DNA from: Heligmosomoides polygyrus polygyrus
Lineage: Eukaryota > Nematoda > Chromadorea > Rhabditida > Heligmosomidae
Assembly: GCA_947396885.1 (NCBI GenBank)
Contig: OX377203.1
Location: 25,175,253 to 25,239,252 of the forward strand
DNA: 64,000 nucleotides
Direction of reading: 5' to 3'
Position numbers and translations under genes: made by a program. The notes under the pieces were generated by a model. The model was not told the origin of the DNA and made no database searches. It saw only the letters and a list, made by a program, of their open reading frames with translations. This document shows, in pieces, positions 19,115 through 30,471 of this stretch (position 1 is its first letter; the number at the start of each line of letters is the position of its first letter).

Positions 19115-20153
19115 ACAAGGAAAGGTTCCAAATTCATGGTGAGCCTTCGCGATGCTATTTTACAAGAATGTAGGGCCCTGTGAACTGAGTTCAGAACCAC
19201 AGTCGTTTTTTGCTAAACGCATGATGACCTGAAAAAGAGGTCTGAAAACGTGCGCGCACCTATCATCAACGCCTGCGACACCCCACGAGATGTGCCTCGG
19301 CGGCGCAGTTTGTAGGAGTGCCGCCTCATAGGGGCATATCGGAGGGGTCCGCCTGCTGCAGATATTTTTGCACATATTAGTTTGTTGTTATTACACTTTC
19401 TTATAATCACAGGAGTCAGTTTTAGACCTCCCATGCTTACAACAAATTAAGGCTGTCTATGGGTGCTATCATATGTGCTAGTTTTTCAACGATGCGTATC
19501 TGCACCGAATCAATTTTCTGAAAATAAAATCCTTTTGCTCTTCCTTCTTAAACAACGATTATGGTATAAAACTACAAAACAAGTAAGCACTAGCGATTGT
19601 CACACCAGGAGCATCTTACAAAAGCCAGTGAGGATCAATCTTCTCCATCTTCACCAAGGGCCAATTTCATTATACTAAATTTGAAATCCGGCGAAGGTGG
19701 AAAGTAGTCGGCCGACAGAATGTTCAGGAGTGAACGACATTTTTAGCACGTGTAAAGGTATGGCCCGGGTTCGTAATATTCAACCGTAACGTATGCGAGA
19801 TTGTGTGCAGTTACGGTATCATGACGCTCGTGATCATGAAAAAGCGCAATAGCAGCAAACTATGTAATATGTGCAAAAGTATTGGCAGTACGCGAACTCC
19901 AACCTAAAACCCCTTCTGTGTGCCCCCAGGAAGGGTCCTCTTACCAACTGCGCCGCCGAAGCACACCTTGTGGTTTGTCGTAGGTGTTGATGATAGTTGC
20001 GCGCACACTTTCAGACCTCTTTCTCAGATCTTTAAAAAGCATTAAGCAAAAACTGGTTGTGGTTCTGGACTCCGCTCACAGGTTCCTACATCCCTTTAAA
20101 ATAGCATCGCAAAAGCTCACCATGAGTTGGGAACCTTTCCTTGTAAGTTCCAT
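19115..20153. mobile_element. Long-inverted-repeat element with tRNA-like arms (copy 1)
   Basis: The left arm (about 19117-19430) and the right arm (about 19845-20153) are inverted copies, both starting GGAAAGGTTCC at the outer end and sharing GCGATGCTATTTTA. Each arm contains a tRNA-like module with GGCGGCGCAGTT (A-box-like). The central 400 bases are not symmetrical but match the centre of a second element at 48450-49365. No open frame of note lies inside. Confidence 0.7.
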
Positions 20154-20218
20154 AGACATTTTAACCGCTGCGAAAAATGAAGCCACCCAATGAAGTGGTA
20201 AACAATTTACTGTTTCTA

Positions 20219-20950
20219 TTAGGTTGTCCCATAAGTCTCCGCCGTTTTCTTCAACGATTCATTGCGAATTCCGCCGGCGGTTTCTTGCATAGCGCTGCAT
20301 AGCTTTCGAAAGAGAATGATTTGCTCTATCAGAGCATCTATTGCATTTCTTTTTTCATCATGAATATTGTCAATTTTTAGGTCGTTGAAGTGAAAAGTGA
20401 AAAAGTGAAAAGTAGCCATTTGCGCACTTGTTCTCTCCGCTTAGGTTTGTAATTTTTTGCGCAGTTTTTTATAGCACATGGAAGACAATGTGCTGTACTA
20501 CAAGAATACGCCTTGGTCTTATTTCTCGTTTGTCCTTTATTGATTTTTAGATCATCAAGATGGGACGTCCGACTTTTCCGTCCGAAATTTTACGGACAGC
20601 TCCTGCTCTGTGGTTGGACTTTTTTGCCCGGTGTTATATGTCGCTCGAAAGCGAATGTCTTGCTCTGTAAGAATTTGTGTCGCGTTTATTGGCTCATGCT
20701 GATGTTCTGTCGAATATCAGCAAAATTCCAAAAAGAGAAAAATCAACTTCAAAAAGAACTCCTTCTCCTTGTTCAGTCTATCTTGCTCAGTTTTATATGT
20801 TGAGTGATATGACGCTTGAAAGTGTCTGTCTTGTTTTTCCAGAATATATGATTTGTTCTTCGGCCATTTAAATTTTTGATAATTTTCAGGTCATCAAAAT
20901 GCCAGGTCGACAGCAATGCCAGGTCGACAAGGATGAGCACTGTTGGCATT
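20219..20950 (-). mobile_element. Mariner-type end and degenerate modules
   Basis: TTAGGTTGTCCCATAAGTCT at 20219 is a mariner-style terminal repeat. To its right three spaced blocks (20369, 20540, 20882) share a TTTTTAG or TTTTCAG, then (A/G)TC(A/G)T(C/T)(A/G)A(A/G) and ATG-like pattern. I see no transposase frame, so it looks like a decayed non-autonomous element or a nested cluster. Confidence 0.4.
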
Positions 20951-20995
20951 GGCATCTTCTTCTCTTTGCTTTCAACCAGGGTTCTAGTACGGCAT

Positions 20996-21918
20996 AGTAT
21001 GGGATCTAAGATGTTTACAACGGAGGCGAAGAAGCTCGTGGTTTTGCAACTGGATGGCATAATTGGATAGAACTTGAGAACTGGTAGTAGATAAGACAAG
21101 GTTCCTTCGAAGCGGTCATTTCATGATCCCTACTTTGCCTCAATGTTGCGCGGTTTTCCCTGTGTTCTTCGATTTATCGTTCGCGTTGTTCCGATCCGAG
21201 AGAACGGTTTGCTCGGCGATCTTGGCCGCGTTAGCAGCTTTTCGACGTCATATTTTGGCTCAAATTCGAGTCGGTCGACGTTTCACCATTTCTGCAGCAA
21301 GTTGACTTTGGAGAACTGAAACTCCTGCGCCTGGCAGCCTGATCGTCGGCGACCTAGATCGGTTCGCACCTCGGCGCGATACCCAATGGCAGTGTGCTCT
21401 TGAGAGCTGTCCTGCGTGGTAGCCCTTCTGGTTTATTAGAAAACCATGGAAACTCGTTCCTTATTGCTAGTGTTACCCGTCAATTTTCAACCAATATTTG
21501 TAATCTGTTTCTCATATTCTTAGTTTCACCTGTGAAAGGAATCATTCAATATCACCGTTATTAACTTTCCGATCCATTTTGTTCTGACTTCAAAAATAGA
21601 AGACGCACTACAAATGGCTACAAACTTAAATGTGTGAATCATCTTAAAAGGCTTCAGATGCATGTGTGGGTCACCTTTTTAGTCTTTACATATTTGGCAG
21701 GTTTTGTACCTTTGTGTGACACATGTCACACCGACGGAGCAGCTCCCGTACATGTAGAAGAGTACAAGGAAAATCGCGGAGGCAAAGTAGGAATCATGAA
21801 GCGACCGCTTCGAAGGAACCTAGCCTACTACCAGTTTTCGAATTCTATCCAATTATGCCATCCAGTTGCAAAACCACGAGCTCCTTTGCTTCTGTGGTAA
21901 ACATCTTAGAACTCATTT
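20996..21918. mobile_element. Fold-back element with 170-base inverted arms
   Basis: Sequence from 21005 to about 21180 (AAGATGTTTAC, CTCGTGGTTTTGCAACTGG, GAAGCGGTCATTTCATGAT) returns as its reverse complement at about 21740-21912. Most of the arm matches, with scattered changes. The 550-base centre is unrelated to other repeats here and partly GC-rich (21150-21420). Confidence 0.65.
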
Positions 21919-22439
21919 ATCCTGAGGAAAATCCTTTATTGCTCCAGAAATCGAAGGTCTCAGAGGTAAATAAACGGGTCAGTTTTTTAGTTCTAAAAAG
22001 TATTTTGTAAGTAAAACTGAATAGGAACGTCTATGAGTTAACTCCACATAAGTAGTCGACATGGGAGCGGTTGCTAATCGAGTTACATATGACACTCCGA
22101 GTGTGGGTGTTTCTTGATTTTCGACTAAGCATAGCATATTTCAACGAAATCGAAATTAGTTATCGGATCCTTTCAAGAAGTGAACATTGTGATCATAAAC
22201 AACTAGTTCGCTGCGCCAAGCAGAAATTAGGTCACTGAACTAAATTTTAAGCGCTCAGTTTGCGGTGGGGATGATAGCTCGGCGCTGATCCTGAACATGT
22301 AATTCTTTTAGCAATGCGCTGAATTTGAAGAGCGCTATAGAAAAGCGGCGGAAAATGAGTTTTCTCCGCTTTCTTCGCCTAAAGACCAAAAGGTAAAGCT
22401 TTTTGGGTAGGATTTTCTGCCTATAGATGAAGCAACTGA

Positions 22440-22560
22440 AGCCCTGAATGAACGATATGACGTTCTTCGCGCCCCTCCAGCGATGATGATCCACTGGAGC
22501 ACTCTGGCACGCGACAGGGACTAATTTAGGCGTTGATGGCTCCTGCTCGAGCAACTATTA
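22440..22560 (+). mobile_element. RTE-type LINE 3' coding end
   Basis: Encodes NERYDVLRAPPA and [10 protein letters not shown], the C-terminal signature shared by the fragments at 53441, 45000 and 46100, followed by decayed sequence. Confidence 0.6.
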
Positions 22561-23433
22561 ATAGATACCAACGGTGGGTGACAGATGCAGCATCTATGCT
22601 TAAAACCACACTAGAAAAAACTCCTTTAATGGTAAGTTTGATACGGTGGCTTGGAAAAGTCAAACAGATGAAGGAAAGATTTGATTGCTTATCTCCTTAG
22701 GTCTTTTGCAGTAGAGTGGCAGTTCCTCGTCGATTATTCATCTTAAAGCATTTTAAATCTTTGAGTTTTGTTGAGTGAGTTAGCGTTAATCCTTCCACCG
22801 CAGAAGTGGAGAAATTACATATGCCAATCCTATACGGTGCCACTATCTTGAAAGGAAAATTCAGTGCTGTTTTTCTACTAAACGAAAAGCTGCTCGAAAA
22901 TTTTCTAGCTATAAATCCACTGTGCAAACGTTTTGCTTAGATCCTTTTCGATGTCTCGTCAGCGAGAGCTTCTGAAGGAATCGGAACGTCTATCAACATT
23001 GAGAATATGTTCGACTTGCGATTAAGGTCTTTCACTCAGTAAAACTACAAAAACCTCTGAATTCTCTCAAAATTTAGCAAAGAATAAAAATCCTAAAAAC
23101 GACACAAAAAGCAACAAAACCAATTCTAAAAACAGCTGAATTTCTCGAATAGGAAATGCCGTTAACGACTGCTGGGCAGTTCTTTTGTGAGCTCGATTGT
23201 GAGCATGTCTACTTTCTTCCCGAAAATTTCAAATGGAATAAAAAAAGAAATATCGAAGACAATCTAATCGATTCACTTCCAATCTTCTCTTCAGAAGAAG
23301 TTCTTTCCTTAACATTTTTTTCACTACGGCTCAGAATCATTCCACTAACAAAAGGGTGCAACATTTTATTTAAAAGGGACAAAGGAGGTTAGTCAGTTCC
23401 CGTTTCGGATACGCCATTTTTCTACTCCTACGG

Positions 23434-23718
23434 GATAAATAAAGGATAAAGGATGGCGTTACTCAATCCCTTCTAGGATGCGCCAGCGCATTCTACTTCT
23501 ACTAGATATCGTAGAGGTGATTTGAATGCGTATTTGGCCGTAGTATTTCTTGCAGCGGCACCGATGAACAAGTCAGCGCTTTGCCCTTCCAAGACAAGTC
23601 TGGTACCAATTCACCGACCCGGAGGGATGAAAGGCTCGGTTGGCCTGGGCGGGAAATCCGAACCAGGAACCTGGGATCGTGTGCACGCGACAGACGCGCC
23701 TCCTCCGACTGCGCTACA
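23434..23718 (-). mobile_element. tRNA-derived SINE, family A
   Basis: Reverse copy with intact tail (ATAAAGGATAAAGGATGG) and body. A fragment of another copy precedes it at 23395-23433. Confidence 0.8.
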
Positions 23719-23885
23719 TATCGTGGAGGAATGTGGATGTGTATGTTTAGCCCATACAGTGACTCACTCGGTGGACTTGCAAGACTTTTGTACTTCGTAG
23801 ACATCTTCGACGCAGATTCACTCGAGATGAAAAGCTCGGTTGGCTATTCAGAGGACTGCCTACCGAGAGCTAAGACTTCCCGTCA
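23719..23885 (-). mobile_element. Truncated family A SINE in tandem
   Basis: Directly abuts the previous copy. ATCGTGGAGGAATGTGGATG and GCCCATACAGTGACTC align with the SINE interior, then AAAGCTCGGTTGGC, before similarity fades. Confidence 0.5.
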
Positions 23886-24236
23886 GTCTCTGAAAAACAA
23901 AAGGCAGTGACAACGAGCAGAATTCCTTCCTCGCTTTCTGCCAGCGCACCCCCAGGACAAAACGTAATTATGGCGGGGGCAGTAAAATTGGATGATTTGT
24001 CCCGATTTGAAATCGAATCATATCGCCCCCCGGCGGGACGAACTTTCTTTTTCCTATCGAATTACCCCGCCCCAACCTTTAACCCGATGTTCCACAGTGA
24101 AATGGCAAGGAAGGCCCTGTTGGCTCCACAAAGGAATGGAAACATTATAAAGAAAAGAGAAGTCGAAAACATAAAATTACACGTTTTTCTTTCTCCAAAA
24201 TGGTTCGTTTCTCCACCTACCTCCTAGCGAGCCTTT

Positions 24237-24281
24237 TTGTTATAACACCTTCCCGGTGGCTCATCAGGAGGTGTTATAACG
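24237..24281. repeat. Perfect 12-bp inverted repeat (hairpin)
   Basis: GTTATAACACCT and AGGTGTTATAAC flank about 20 bases. A half-related CTATAACAC follows at 24348. Either the ends of a very small palindromic element or a cruciform-prone site. Confidence 0.5.
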
Positions 24282-24559
24282 CTTTGAATGTGAGAGTTCA
24301 ATCAGTAGGATTCACCCACTATGCGACCAGAAATTGGTTTCCAACCGCTATAACACGATAGGCAGACTGCATACATCGAGTCAAATTGTCACACACACAC
24401 GCAGCCAGCAACGAGAACCACATTGTCGCTGCTGTTTGCTGGTGTGCTGGCGATAGCGATTCTTGAGGAGAGGTGGCAATTCGGCTGAGGAAAACGATGG
24501 GGGGGGGGGGTGGCTCTATTCTAGCCATAAGCCACCCATAACTATTAGACTCTGATGTG

Positions 24560-25021
24560 CTGGCTAAGAGGTTCGCCAACGACAGATGACAAACGGCTCG
24601 CTTCCGGGTACGAGCGATAGAGAGCAAGCCGAGGGCGATTTTGGGGATGCTGGAGACCTACGGGTTAGGCTTAGGAGGACAGAAAGCGACACAGTGCTCC
24701 ACTCCAACAGCACTGTTTGTCTCCATCTAAGCGTCAACTCCAGCCCACTTCGGAGAGATGGATCCTGTCTGGTCCGAAGAAGTGCTGATGCTTGATCGCC
24801 CAAAGGGAAACCCGAGGGCAGTGCAGGAAGTGGTGCGTCTCACATGAGTGATGGGAGATATCCGTAACATTGGAGCTAGTCAGCCGGAGGGTCCCTAACG
24901 AGGATTTGTGCTCTGCAGTTCCACCAACATGCCCTTTAAGTCGAAAACACCTTTCAATCACGAGGAATTTCTTATGGCTAGGAAAGCATAGGACGGAGCT
25001 TATCTGGCCACATAAAAACAT
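24560..25021 (-). mobile_element. Possible LINE fragment with C-terminal zinc-like motif
   Basis: One minus frame reads CETHHFLHCPRVSLW, reminiscent of the Cys-His motif after the reverse transcriptase of R1- or Tad-like LINEs. No reverse transcriptase motif is visible. A poly-G tract (about 24499-24511) lies beside it. Confidence 0.25.
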
Positions 25022-25737
25022 CCTTTAGAACGCAACATTTACTACATTTACAGTATGTACAGAGGATTTAAGTACTCCCACACAGACTCTACGACAACGT
25101 CTAAGAGATGTTTTTAAACTACCGTTCTAGGGGCAACGCCAGATTTTATGGACGAATCCATTTACTTGAATTCCATACCACATGGTTTCAGGGCCACGTT
25201 AATTACTTATTTAATCTCCAACTTCTCTCTTCTTGGAAACTCGGCATGGTAAGTTTCAGCTGTATGCTAATACTGTGCCAAACACTAGGTTGTAGGTGCG
25301 CTTTTTTCGGCATAACGTTTCGACTGAACCGTCGTCATCAGAGACTCATGGATCCACCACAGCTGAGGCGTAGTCCCCCTGTGAAACTTGCTTATTTATT
25401 CTCTTAGTGCGTTATTTATTTATTTATTTATTCATTTACTCAATACGCTACGTAAGATAGACATCAGAAAAAAGACGACGTAGTGGTGCGTTCATGTATG
25501 GTTCAAAAATTCAAGAAATTTCAAGAAATGAGTAGCAATGTGGAGAAATCCATGTGCAAATAGGAGTTGTTGCGTACGAAATGGTCGATTTTGGTACCTC
25601 AGTTTCTGGTCGATTTTTCGAGGCTACGTTTCAGACGTTGTACATAGTCTCTGAAAGCGCAGAATCTCCTCTTTTCTGTCATTTAACGCTTTTGTGACAT
25701 AATTGCCTCTAGTCGAGTTTTTGAGTGGTTTTTTCAG

Positions 25738-26860
25738 TATGAGTCAACGTGACATTCGGATGCTCCACTTGAAAAGAATGGAAAAGCAGACGCAGCTCGT
25801 AACATCAACGCTGCATTTGGGAGGATTTCGCTAAGGAACGCACATTTCGCCATTGGTTCGAGAGATTTCGATCTGGAGATGAATGTCTCGAAGATGAAGA
25901 CCGAGGTAGGCCGTCATCATTCCTTGGCGACGACCAACTCAGGTGCCATGGTGGAAGCGGGTCCGCGCCAACTGTGAGAGAGCGAGCACAGCATTTTGGC
26001 GTTGACGGCAGCACTGTCAGTCGCCATTCAAATACGATCCGAAAAGTGAGGAATTCGGATGAATGGGTCCCTCACGAATCTTTGTTGGACAGGATCGTGA
26101 CATGCGACAAAAAATGGATCCTCTACGACAATCGTCGTTGTTCTGCACAATGGCTGGACAAGAATGAGAGTCGCAAGTAGATGCCGCGATCAAGTCTTCA
26201 TCCAGAGAAGACCATGGTGACTGTATGGCGGACAGTGGCTGATATAGTCACTACAAGTTCTTGAAGCCTGAAGAGACTATCACAGCGAAGAAGTGCTATA
26301 CCGAAGTTGAAGTGATGCACCAGAAGTTCTTGAAAAACAGCTGACTTTGGTCAATTGAAGGGGCCCAATCCTACAGAAAACGCGCGTCCACATGTTGCAA
26401 AAATTGTTGCCCACAAACTGGACGAATTGTAATACGAATCTCTTCCACATCCAGCACACTCACCAGATCTGTTCCCTACCGAATGTCATTTTTTTCAAGC
26501 TTTTAGATCGTCATGTGAAAGATAAAATATTCAGCAACCAAGTTTATGTCGAAAATGGCCCCTTATCTTCTACTAATTCTCGTAGTTCGATTTTCACAAA
26601 GCTGGAGCGCTTAGGCATTTGTCGTGTTGGAAAAATTGTACTTAATGTAATGGTGCCTATTCCGATTAATGAAATTGCTTCTAAGCAAAGTTATGATTTG
26701 TCAAAGTTTTCCGTCAAAATTGGTCATTTCATATGCAACGACCTAATATCAGGAGTATTACAGATTCAAGTATCAAGGACGACTAATACTTTCTTTGCTT
26801 TCCTTCCTCCAATCTGTTTCGATCTCTTGAGGTGTATTAAATAAATGAATAAATGAAAGC
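25738..26860 (+). mobile_element. Decayed full-length mariner transposase
   Basis: Pieces in three frames cover the whole protein: MSQRDIRMLHLKR, then RFRSGDE and VRERAQHFGVDGSTVSRH (DNA-binding half), TCDKKWILYDN (first Asp), ENARPHVAKIVAHKLDEL, LPHPAHSPDL with ECHFF, and FFKLLDRHVKDKIFSNQ at the C-terminus. The second and third catalytic Asp positions both read Glu. Several frameshifts and stops make it a pseudogene. Relationship to the cecropia/Hsmar1 group is inferred from the C-terminal motif. Confidence 0.8.
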
Positions 26861-26861
26861 A

Positions 26862-27104
26862 CTAAACGAAAAATGTAACACTCTTCACGTTTCCGAGCGA
26901 AGGAACCGCTACTATATTACTCTGACACACGACGTGTGCCAATTGTGGCGGATAATCAGCTAGAGATGATTCTAACCAACAAAAACGATGCCAAAAGAAG
27001 CAGGAATGCGAACCTGGTGATGCCCATTCTGCTCGTCTGTGCTCTGCATTGAGCTTCTGCCTAATTTTCGTTGGCAGCGATCCTGCCTTTCGCTCGGCTA
27101 ACAT
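26862..27104 (-). CDS. Candidate two-exon gene, 62-residue basic protein
   Basis: Exon 27104-27014 (acceptor CCTTTAG just upstream, donor G|GTTCGC) and exon 26959-26862 (acceptor TCTCTAG) join in phase 1. They read MLAERKAGSLPTKIRQK to SPADYPPQLAHVVCQSN and a C-terminal SVTFFV, then TAG. The intron is only 54 bases, nematode-like. The ATG follows the acceptor by seven bases, as in trans-spliced genes. No known family. Its 3' end meets the mariner remnant. Confidence 0.35.
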   Translation of the reverse strand: MLAERKAGSLPTKIRQKLNAEHRRAEWASPGSHSCFFWHRFCWLESSLADYPPQLAHVVCQSNIVAVPSLGNVKSVTFFV

Positions 27105-27369
27105 TACTTGACTAAAGGTTTCCTACCTCTTTCCCTTTCAAGGAAAATCTGCTGCGGGCAGAGACATCGATTCCAGAGCACTGGAGGACACGACTGCACT
27201 TGCCAATCAAACGGCAAAAACAACAATAAAAAATAGGAGAATCGAAGCGGCACGAATCAGCCCACGCTCGGCCGGACCTTTATTCCGCTGCGCCGGTTGC
27301 GGCCAAACTCGGCACTTTGTGGTGCTAACGCGTGACTATATGTTATTCCTAACGTTTTGAGTCCTCTAG

Positions 27370-27853
27370 CGATGACCCATGGGCGGTCGATATTTACGAG
27401 TTAAGGCTGGATGACAAAGTAACAGAGATGAAGTAAAAAGGAGAAGTGCCAGAAAAAAGTAAGTGGACACGCTCTTGCAGAGCTATATCTACGTCCAACA
27501 TTTTTTTTTGGAGGCTGTGGGGAAGGAAAGCCTTCAAACACGACATCTATGATCTGCACAGCGACCAGAAGAGTGCACAGCAGTACATAGAAGAAAAAAT
27601 TAGTCCTCATTTGGTGTCACTGAAGCAATCCCACAAATACATTGGTATATGCGAAGGGCACTACATCTTCTATAACGATAAAACAGGACAATCTATGTTC
27701 TTCATACATGGTTTTGGCAAACAATTACACCAATTTTATACCATCTTCGACTGGTATAAAATCCGAGAACAGCTCCAAGTCCATCGAAAAATTTTGGCAG
27801 AAGATGAAAACGTCCAGCGGTACGACGGCACTGGTACGGTTGACGTCACGTAA
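27370..27853 (+). other. Unassigned plus-strand open sequence
   Basis: A possible terminal exon at 27370-27429 (DDPWAVDIYELRLDD, TAA) follows a CCTCTAG acceptor. Downstream, a 135-codon frame (27446-27853) has an ordinary composition but no recognised motif or splice context. Confidence 0.2.
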
Positions 27854-28322
27854 AGAAATCTATTCTCCGGAAACTGAATGAACTAGGCGAGAAAGATTAT
27901 GCACGCCTACAGTAAAATGCAGGCCTTTGAAAAAACTGAATGGCACTTTGCCAGGGATTGGCAACGAGCAAGGCTGGACACTGGACTTCATGAGATCTAT
28001 TGTTTCAGGTCCAAGGTCTCCAAGAACCGTAGACTCTTAAACAACTGCGAAAAGATGAAGATGGTCACATACTCGTAAAAAAATCTGCAGCACTCATTTT
28101 TGCACTGGTGTAGGTTTCAATAGTTCTTTATTTCTTTATCTATTTATTTGAAAGACACCCATGGCGATGAGGCTTGTTAGTGGCTGTACATGAATACAAC
28201 CAAGAAAAAAGTCTCAACGTCGAATGTAATGTAGTGAGAGAATTGAGAAAAAGCCGTGGTGAGCCACAGAAAGTGAAGCTCTCAGCCAGGAATTCTCACT
28301 AATCGGATTAATATGCTGACGT

Positions 28323-28610
28323 GGGCGCGTGTAGCGCAGACGGAGGGGTACCGGCTGTCGCGTGCACCCGATACCAGCTTCCTGGTTCGGATTTCCTGGC
28401 CACACCAACTAGGCCCTCCATCCCTCCCGGGTCGGTGGATTGGTAGTAAACTTATCTTGAAGGGATAAAACGCTGGCTTGTTCACCTGCTGGCCATCTAA
28501 GTCATTGAATGGCCAAATATGCATTGAAATCGTCTCCACGATATCCCGTACAAGTAGAACGCAAGGCGCATCCCAAAAAGGATTGAGTAACGTCGTCCTT
28601 TATCCTCTAT
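28323..28610 (+). mobile_element. tRNA-derived SINE, family A
   Basis: Promoter-orientation copy. Box A GTAGCGCAGACGG, box B TGGTTCGGATTTCC, tail CGTCGTCCTTTATCC. Confidence 0.85.
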
Positions 28611-29159
28611 AGATTTCAATAAGCTGACGTGCGGACGGTATCCCAGGAGTAATTTTTTCAGCTTCTTTTGATTTTCTTAGCACTCTAAAGATAAAGAGGG
28701 CTTCTGCAAAAGCAAAAAGCGAATGATGCTTCATATTCATAACAATCCCCGCTCAACTGCTTTGAGAGATCCTGCACCATTGGTAAACGACGTGCCGAGA
28801 GTTAATGACAGTCGAACACGGAGGTATCTCAAGCTGAGTTTGGCTGCCTAAATCGTACAATACCTGCAGATCTGCGCATTATTTCCTCAGCTCTCTAAAA
28901 AGCATCCGGAGAAAGTAGCGAGGTGGTAAGCTAAATGAAGAAGATGCACACCGTCAGCCTTGAGGTTTTCGAGACCAATACCCACATAACAGCTGCGAAA
29001 AGAACAGCATTCCGTCCGACGTAACGGATAACGAATTCTGCTTCTAAAATAAGGCACGGATGCCGGAAATAACCTTACAGGAAATGCCTGCCCACCTCCA
29101 AATGATAGATTTGGTGAGCAGAAGTGATATGTGACTATTAGACCCCTGCCTTCAGTCTG

Positions 29160-29645
29160 GCTAGCACTCACCATCAGTTGCAATCCTGCTGGAGATTCCC
29201 GCTGCACTACTCGGCAATCTTCCTCTCAAAACGCGTCTGCCTGATAGACCGCCAGTGTTAGAGATCTGCTCCGTTGAGGCGCCGAGCGGAGCGTTGAAAA
29301 AAGCCGAAGCCCTTGGAGGCGAGAAGGAAGTGAATGTGAGGCGAGGCGCCGGCGATGATGAGCCGCAGCTCTAAGCGCCGTCGGGGGTGAAATCCTAGAA
29401 GTGTGGGAGTAGGCGCCCACATGAAACGGCGTTTATTTGATTCGCGCGGGCGGGGCCATCCGTCCTGCCCGTTCCCACGCCTTCGCAGGTCGCCGGCGAA
29501 CCTGGTCAGCAGCAGCAGCGGCTCTGTCTCGGACAGTGCAGCTTTTCTGCGGGAGATGTGGAGAAGCTCTCGCGAATGCAAGGAAGAAGAACCCGCCAGC
29601 AGATCCCCTCTTATTCTCGACAGCGCGGGTAGCGCTCTCTGATTA
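29160..29645. CDS. GC-rich candidate exons, strand unresolved
   Basis: On plus, a frame from 29166 runs to TAA at 29373 (VAILLEIPAALLGN to VRRGAGDDEPQL). A second from a CTTCGCAG acceptor (29487) reaches TGA at 29642 (SPANLVSSSSGSVSDSAAF, then EEEPASRSPLILDS). On minus, exon 29643-29503 (donor CAG|GTTCGC, phase 0) would join exon 29372-29171 (acceptor GCGCTTAG, donor GTGAGT), giving a Ser/Pro-rich protein. Both readings have usable splice sites. One is probably a real gene. Confidence 0.35.
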
Positions 29646-29870
29646 GGTGCCGTTGGTCGCGTGGACCCCACATTGAGGTTCCTTGTTCGAGTCTCCACCA
29701 GCCTTCCATCCCTCTGAGGTTACTGAGTAGTACCCGACATGAGTCAGATAGAAAAACATTGACGTCTCCATGAGGTGGACATCTCATGTCACTGTGCAGC
29801 CCAAACATGCACTTAATTCGCCCCCATTGTTCCTCGTAGAAATCGAATATGTGGCGCATCCCTGTTCTTA
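29641..29870 (+). mobile_element. Degenerate family A SINE
   Basis: GAGGTTCCTTGTTCGAGTC (box B) and CCTTCCATCCCTCTGAGG align with the family. Similarity fades toward the right, where GTGGCGCATCCC is still visible. Confidence 0.5.
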
Positions 29871-30322
29871 CTTCTGCTCTCGACAAACTGCTGCACGAGT
29901 TGTCCTGGGACTTTATTATGACAGGGATTTCTGTGAAGCCACTTCTTTCGAACCTAGAGAAGGAATGTAGGACTAAATTGGCCAATTATTGTCCAATAAA
30001 CATTTCAAGTGGCAACAGGTTCAAAAATTATTGGAGACACGTGAAGAAAAGAAGGACAAACCAACATAACTGTCGCTATCGAACCAGCCAAAGCGCTGGT
30101 ACGTCACCCAGATAAAAATAAATGCTCACTTTCAGTAAAAATCTCGAAAAACGGGCATCGATGCCGTTATTTAATTCATCTCAGCTTGAGCTATTCGGAA
30201 TATAATGCAGATTATTTCAGGAAAAAGCTCTCGATTTTTCTCTCAAAACCGCTGAAAATTTTTAACCTGGATATTGTCCAACGATCAGTACACAGTGCTA
30301 CTTCTACGAAATCCTTTCTTAG

Positions 30323-30471
30323 ACTGCATGGAGCAGAGCTTCAGAAGGATTAGGATACTCGAACTGGAAAGAATCTTCAGACGATGTGACAACCTGACAC
30401 CCATTGAATCCCTGGCAGTAGGAAGACTAGCGCCAAGGAGACGCCGTCGCTTCTCCAGGAAGCCACAATGA
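30323..30471 (+). CDS. Candidate terminal exon with helix resembling a homeodomain helix 1
   Basis: After the strong acceptor CCTTTCTTAG comes CMEQSFRRIRILELERIF, then RRCDNLTPIESLAVGRLA, a poly-Arg run and TGA. LELERIF at this spacing recalls homeodomain helix 1, but helix 3 (the WFQNRR region) is absent and the helix 2 spacing is two residues short. A chance resemblance or a decayed gene is as likely. The opposite strand is open too. Confidence 0.25.

Noticed and set aside
26392..26844. 150-codon frame at 26.4 kb
   Set aside because: It starts out of frame with the transposase and then enters its C-terminus (FFKLLDRHVKDKIFSNQ). It is an accident of frameshifts in a dead mariner.
27446..27853. 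135-codon plus frame
   Set aside because: No start context, splice context, motif or composition that sets it apart from random frames. Kept only as unassigned.
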